Positions 4,991 through 8,043 of a stretch of DNA of 8,043 bases are shown here, piece after piece. The notes below the pieces were generated by a model. It saw only the letters and a program-made list of their open reading frames with translations. It searched no databases and was not told the origin of the DNA. Source of the stretch: Methanomicrobiales archaeon (GTDB lineage Archaea; Halobacteriota; Methanomicrobia; Methanomicrobiales; JACTUA01); NCBI GenBank assembly GCA_028678905.1, contig JAJRCO010000202.1, positions 1 to 8,043 of the forward strand. The letters run 5' to 3'. Within the stretch, counting starts at the first letter, position 1. Every line of letters begins with the position of its first letter. Both the position numbers and the translations under genes were made by a program.

Positions 4991-7093
4991 ATGAGCGAAC
5001 CGCCGCCTCCGGTAAATCGACTTATTCGTGAGCAGAGTCCCTATCTTCTTCAGCATGCCCACAACCCGGTTGACTGGTATCCCTGGATACCTGAGGCGTT
5101 CGAGCGGGCAGCCCGGGAAGACAAGCCCATTTTCCTGTCCATTGGATATTCCACGTGCCACTGGTGCCACGTGATGGCGCATGAATCATTTGAGGATGCC
5201 GAGGTGGCCGGACTCCTGAATGCCGGTTTCATCAGCATCAAAGTGGACCGCGAAGAGCGCCCTGATATCGATCAGGTGTACATGGCGGTCTGTCAGGCAA
5301 TGACCGGTCAGGGAGGTTGGCCCCTCACCATCGTGATGACCCCGAACCGGAAACCGTTTTTTGCCGCGACGTACCTTCCGCGCCATACCGAAGGAGGGAT
5401 GCCCGGTCTTCTCGATCTTCTCCCCCGGCTAACAGAAGCTTGGAAGACCGGAAGGGAAGATATCGAAAAATTTACCGCAGATCTGATTGGAGCGATGCAG
5501 ACGGAAGAGCAATCTGTTCCTTCCGCCAACCCGTCACCGCATCTTCTGGATAGGGCATATCGTGCCCTGGATCGTGAATTTGATCCTCAGAACGGGGGAT
5601 TTGGAGTATCTCCAAAATTTCCCTCTCCTCATCAACTGCTGTTCCTGCTGCGCATCTGGTACCGCATTAGAGATCCCCACGCTCTGGAGATGGTGGAAAA
5701 GACCCTGCAGGAGTTGCGGAAGGGAGGGATTTTCGATCACATAGGTTATGGATTCCACCGTTATGCGGTCGATCGACAATGGATCGTCCCTCACTTCGAA
5801 AAGATGCTTTACGATCAGGCACTTCTCGCTATTGCCTACCTGGAAGCACACCAGGTGACCGGAGATCCCCGTTACGCCCGGGTCGCCCGGGAGATCTTTA
5901 CCTATGTGCTTCGGGATCTCCGTGTAGAAAACGGTGGATTTTACGCGGGAGAGGATGCAGACAGCGAAGGGGTGGAAGGGAAATACTATGTCTGGACCTG
6001 GAGAGAGCTGGAAGAGGCGCTTGAACCCGATGATCTCGCGATCTTTTCCCAGACGTATAACCTGAAGAAGGAGGGAAATATTCCTCTTCCCGTGCATGGC
6101 GTACCTGTACGGGCAAACATCCTGCACCTGCAGAGACCAGAGGAAGATATCGCCCGGGAAGCCAGGATATCGATCGAGGAACTGCACCGGAAGACGGAGC
6201 ATGTGCGGAAAATTCTCGAACGAATCCGTTCCACCCGGGTGCGTCCCCGCAGAGACACCAAGATCCTGGCAGACTGGAACGGCCTCATGATCGCTGCCCT
6301 GGCCTTCGGAGGCCGGGTGCTTGACGAGCCGGAGTACACCCGAGCCGCCCAGAGAGCGGCGGCGACGATCCTGGGCACCATGCAGAGAGCTTCCGGGCGA
6401 CTCAATCATGTCTATCGCACTGAAGAACGATACATCGACGCCTTCTCTGCCGATTATGCGGCCATGGCCTGGGGAGCAATCGAGCTCTATGAAACCACCT
6501 TTGACCTACTGTACCTCGATACGGCGACCGGGCTGATGCTCCGGCTGGCGGAATGGTACCGGGATCCGATTAACGGGGGATATTTTTTCACACCCTCTGA
6601 TGGCGAATCACTGCTGGTGCGCAAGAAAGAAGCCTTCGATGGCGCTCTACCTTCGGCTAATTCCATCGCTATTTATAACTGGCTCCGCCTTGCTCCCCTG
6701 ACCGGAAAAGGTGAATTCGAGGAGCGAGGACGGGGCGACTGGAGGGCATTCTCCGGCGTCGTCAACGCTGCTCCTCAGGAATATACCTTTCTGCTGATCG
6801 CTGCCGATTATTCTCTCGGCCCCTCCCAACAGGTAGTGATCGCCGGCAATCCTGCCTCTACCGATACCCAGGAAATGATCCGGATTCTTGCCACGACCTT
6901 TTTTCCCCGCCTGACTGTCCACCTGATGCCGGAAGCGGGATCGACCGTACCGCTGGGGGATCTTGTGCCATTCATCCAGGCCTACCCACCGCCAGAAGGA
7001 AAAGCCAAAGCATATATCTGCATGGATCACCGGTGTCTGCCTCCGGTAACTGGCACTAGGCAGCTGATTGAGCGTCTTACTGTATCCAAATGA
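4991..7093 (+). CDS. DUF255 protein: thioredoxin-like domain plus alpha/alpha barrel (YyaL/SPATA20 type)
   Basis: A complete 700-residue member of the widespread DUF255 family, whose biochemical role is unsettled. Residues 1-130 are the thioredoxin-like domain: NRLIREQSPYLLQHAHNPVD, then WYPW, the C56-H-W-C59 motif in STCHWCHVMAHESFED, KVDREERPDID, and GGWPLTIVMTPNRKPF with the Pro expected near the active site. Residues from about 185 form a six-hairpin alpha/alpha barrel like N-acylglucosamine 2-epimerases and glycoside hydrolases, with GGFG-x3-KFP (202-211), VPHFEKMLYDQA (266-277), GGFYAGEDADSEG (315-327), KILADWNGLMIAALA (424-438) and GALPSANS (551-558). A C-terminal Cys pair (677, 682) in YICMDHRCLPPV is typical. 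No signal peptide is present, so it is probably cytoplasmic. ATG 4991 agrees with the conserved N-terminus; an AGGA lies ten bases upstream, and another ATG at 4981 is out of frame. Thiol-redox activity is inferred from CxxC. The acyl-CoA synthetase gene begins 40 bases downstream. Confidence 0.95.
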   Translation: MSEPPPPVNRLIREQSPYLLQHAHNPVDWYPWIPEAFERAAREDKPIFLSIGYSTCHWCHVMAHESFEDAEVAGLLNAGFISIKVDREERPDIDQVYMAVCQAMTGQGGWPLTIVMTPNRKPFFAATYLPRHTEGGMPGLLDLLPRLTEAWKTGREDIEKFTADLIGAMQTEEQSVPSANPSPHLLDRAYRALDREFDPQNGGFGVSPKFPSPHQLLFLLRIWYRIRDPHALEMVEKTLQELRKGGIFDHIGYGFHRYAVDRQWIVPHFEKMLYDQALLAIAYLEAHQVTGDPRYARVAREIFTYVLRDLRVENGGFYAGEDADSEGVEGKYYVWTWRELEEALEPDDLAIFSQTYNLKKEGNIPLPVHGVPVRANILHLQRPEEDIAREARISIEELHRKTEHVRKILERIRSTRVRPRRDTKILADWNGLMIAALAFGGRVLDEPEYTRAAQRAAATILGTMQRASGRLNHVYRTEERYIDAFSADYAAMAWGAIELYETTFDLLYLDTATGLMLRLAEWYRDPINGGYFFTPSDGESLLVRKKEAFDGALPSANSIAIYNWLRLAPLTGKGEFEERGRGDWRAFSGVVNAAPQEYTFLLIAADYSLGPSQQVVIAGNPASTDTQEMIRILATTFFPRLTVHLMPEAGSTVPLGDLVPFIQAYPPPEGKAKAYICMDHRCLPPVTGTRQLIERLTVSK

Positions 7094-7133
7094 TATATGA
7101 GAAAGAAGGTCAATCCATAGGTCTGGAAGCACT

Positions 7134-8043
7134 ATGGCGGATGAGAAGGTTCTGTTGACCGAGGCGGAGGGATATTCGCTTCTGCGACGCTACCATATAC
7201 CGGTCCCCGATCACATCATCGTTCAGGACCGGGACGATGCGAGAAGAGAGGCGGAAAAAATCGGCTTCCCGGTGGTCATGAAGATCGTCTCTCCGGATGT
7301 CTCTCACAAGAGTGATGTGGGAGGTGTGATAACCGGGATCCGGACCCCGGAAGAAGCAGAACAGGCGTTCGACACCATCGTTACCCGGATTCGGGCTGCC
7401 CTTCCTTCCGGGCGCATCACTGGTCTTATCATTGAAAAAGAAATGCCGGAAGGCCTGCAATTGCTGATCGGCGGCAAAATCGATCCATCTTTCGGGAGAG
7501 TACTCACATTCGGCATGGGGGGAACGCTGGTCGAGCTCCTGAAGGATGTATCATTGCGGGTCCTTCCCATCACCCGCGAGGAAATCAGGGCCATGATCCG
7601 CAGAATCCGCGGTTATAGACTGATCGAAGGCTACCGCGATTTTCCGCCCCGGGATGAGGACGCCCTGATCGATATCATAGAGAAGGTGATCGCACTCTTT
7701 TCTACCGATGAACGCCTGGTGGAGTTCGATATCAACCCTCTCTTACTCTATGAAAAAGGAGGGTGCGTGGTTGATGCCCGGTTCTTCATCCTTCCCACCC
7801 CGCAGAAATTCAACCCGCCCGTAGTGGAGGACGCTCCTCCCCGCCTCTTCCATCCGCTCTCGCTTGCGGTCGTGGGGGCTTCCTCCGATCCGAACAAAAT
7901 CGGTTACGTGATCATGCGAAATCTGCTCTCCTTCCCGGGTACTCTCTATCCGGTCAATCCCCATCATGAGACGATCCTGGGGAGGAAGGCCTATCCCTCC
8001 CTGCGGGATCTGCCGGATGCGGTCGATCTCGTTGTCGTCGCTA
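7134..8043 (+). CDS. ADP-forming acyl-CoA (acetate-CoA) ligase, ATP-grasp first; cut by window edge
   Basis: The first 303 codons of an NDP-forming acyl-CoA synthetase; the frame stays open past the right edge. This family interconverts acyl-CoA, ADP and phosphate with acid, CoA and ATP through phosphohistidine. Residues 1-220 are the ATP-grasp (beta) domain: LTEAEGYSLLRRYHIPVPDH, then GFPVVMKIVSPDVSHKSDVG (44-63), FGMGGTLVELLKDVSLRVLP (126-145) and LVEFDINPLLL (195-205). His58 in HKSD matches the beta-subunit histidine that I recall as phosphorylated in the Pyrococcus enzyme. The CoA-binding Rossmann domain starts near residue 240 with LAVVGASSDPNKIGYVIMRN. The alpha-subunit catalytic His would lie beyond the window. 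Fused enzymes more often have alpha first, so the order here is permuted. ATG 7134 is the first start after an in-frame stop at 7098, with a weak GGAAG upstream. It is probably co-transcribed with the DUF255 gene. Confidence 0.93.
   Translation, partial: MADEKVLLTEAEGYSLLRRYHIPVPDHIIVQDRDDARREAEKIGFPVVMKIVSPDVSHKSDVGGVITGIRTPEEAEQAFDTIVTRIRAALPSGRITGLIIEKEMPEGLQLLIGGKIDPSFGRVLTFGMGGTLVELLKDVSLRVLPITREEIRAMIRRIRGYRLIEGYRDFPPRDEDALIDIIEKVIALFSTDERLVEFDINPLLLYEKGGCVVDARFFILPTPQKFNPPVVEDAPPRLFHPLSLAVVGASSDPNKIGYVIMRNLLSFPGTLYPVNPHHETILGRKAYPSLRDLPDAVDLVVVA

Noticed and set aside
5534..6409. Minus-strand 291-residue open frame inside the DUF255 gene
   Set aside because: It lies fully antisense to conserved DUF255 motifs, with no ribosome site or known domain.
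6647..7132. Minus-strand 161-residue open frame across the end of DUF255
   Set aside because: It is antisense to the conserved C-terminal part of DUF255 and shows no recognisable domain.
1..8043. CRISPR array, tRNA, rRNA, insertion sequence or attachment site
   Set aside because: I saw no regularly spaced direct repeats, cloverleaf pattern, transposase motif or terminal inverted repeats.

Overview
The window looks like chromosomal DNA of a methanogenic euryarchaeon, most probably from the Methanomicrobiales. The pointers are adjacent carA and carB genes with archaeal-type residues, an ADP-forming acyl-CoA synthetase, a TPR protein of the kind abundant in that order, a lipoprotein with a Thr/Pro linker, archaeal TATA-like promoters with apparently leaderless starts, and moderate GC content judged by eye. 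I cannot fix the genus. Nothing suggests a mobile element, CRISPR array, tRNA or rRNA. This is mostly housekeeping DNA with a few less usual genes.

Left part, bases 1-2597, minus strand: a TPR-repeat protein, then carA, then the first 146 codons of carB, which runs off the left edge. carA and carB share one base (TGATG) and encode the two subunits of glutamine-dependent carbamoyl-phosphate synthetase, feeding pyrimidine and arginine synthesis. About 97 bases separate the TPR gene from carA and hold a candidate carA promoter with a 12-base palindrome.

Middle part, bases 2598-4929: a divergent promoter region of about 245 bases separates the TPR gene from a 111-residue, four-cysteine protein that looks thioredoxin-like. 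That gene converges on, and overlaps by 11 bases, a minus-strand HhH-GPD DNA glycosylase related to MutY. The glycosylase lacks the iron-sulphur cysteines and has Glu where the family's catalytic Asp is expected. A second divergent region of 352 bases, with a perfect 8-10-8 inverted repeat, leads to a small secreted lipoprotein.

Right part, bases 4991-8043, plus strand: a full-length 700-residue DUF255 protein (YyaL/SPATA20 type, thioredoxin domain plus alpha/alpha barrel) is followed after 40 bases by the start of an ADP-forming acyl-CoA synthetase that runs off the right edge. Its ATP-grasp (beta) part precedes its CoA-binding (alpha) part, the reverse of the commoner fused order. The two genes are probably co-transcribed, though no functional link between them is established.

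I see no convincing new multi-gene system. The best items for follow-up are the cluster-less glycosylase, the four-cysteine small protein, the permuted acyl-CoA synthetase beside DUF255, and several dyad elements in the divergent promoters.
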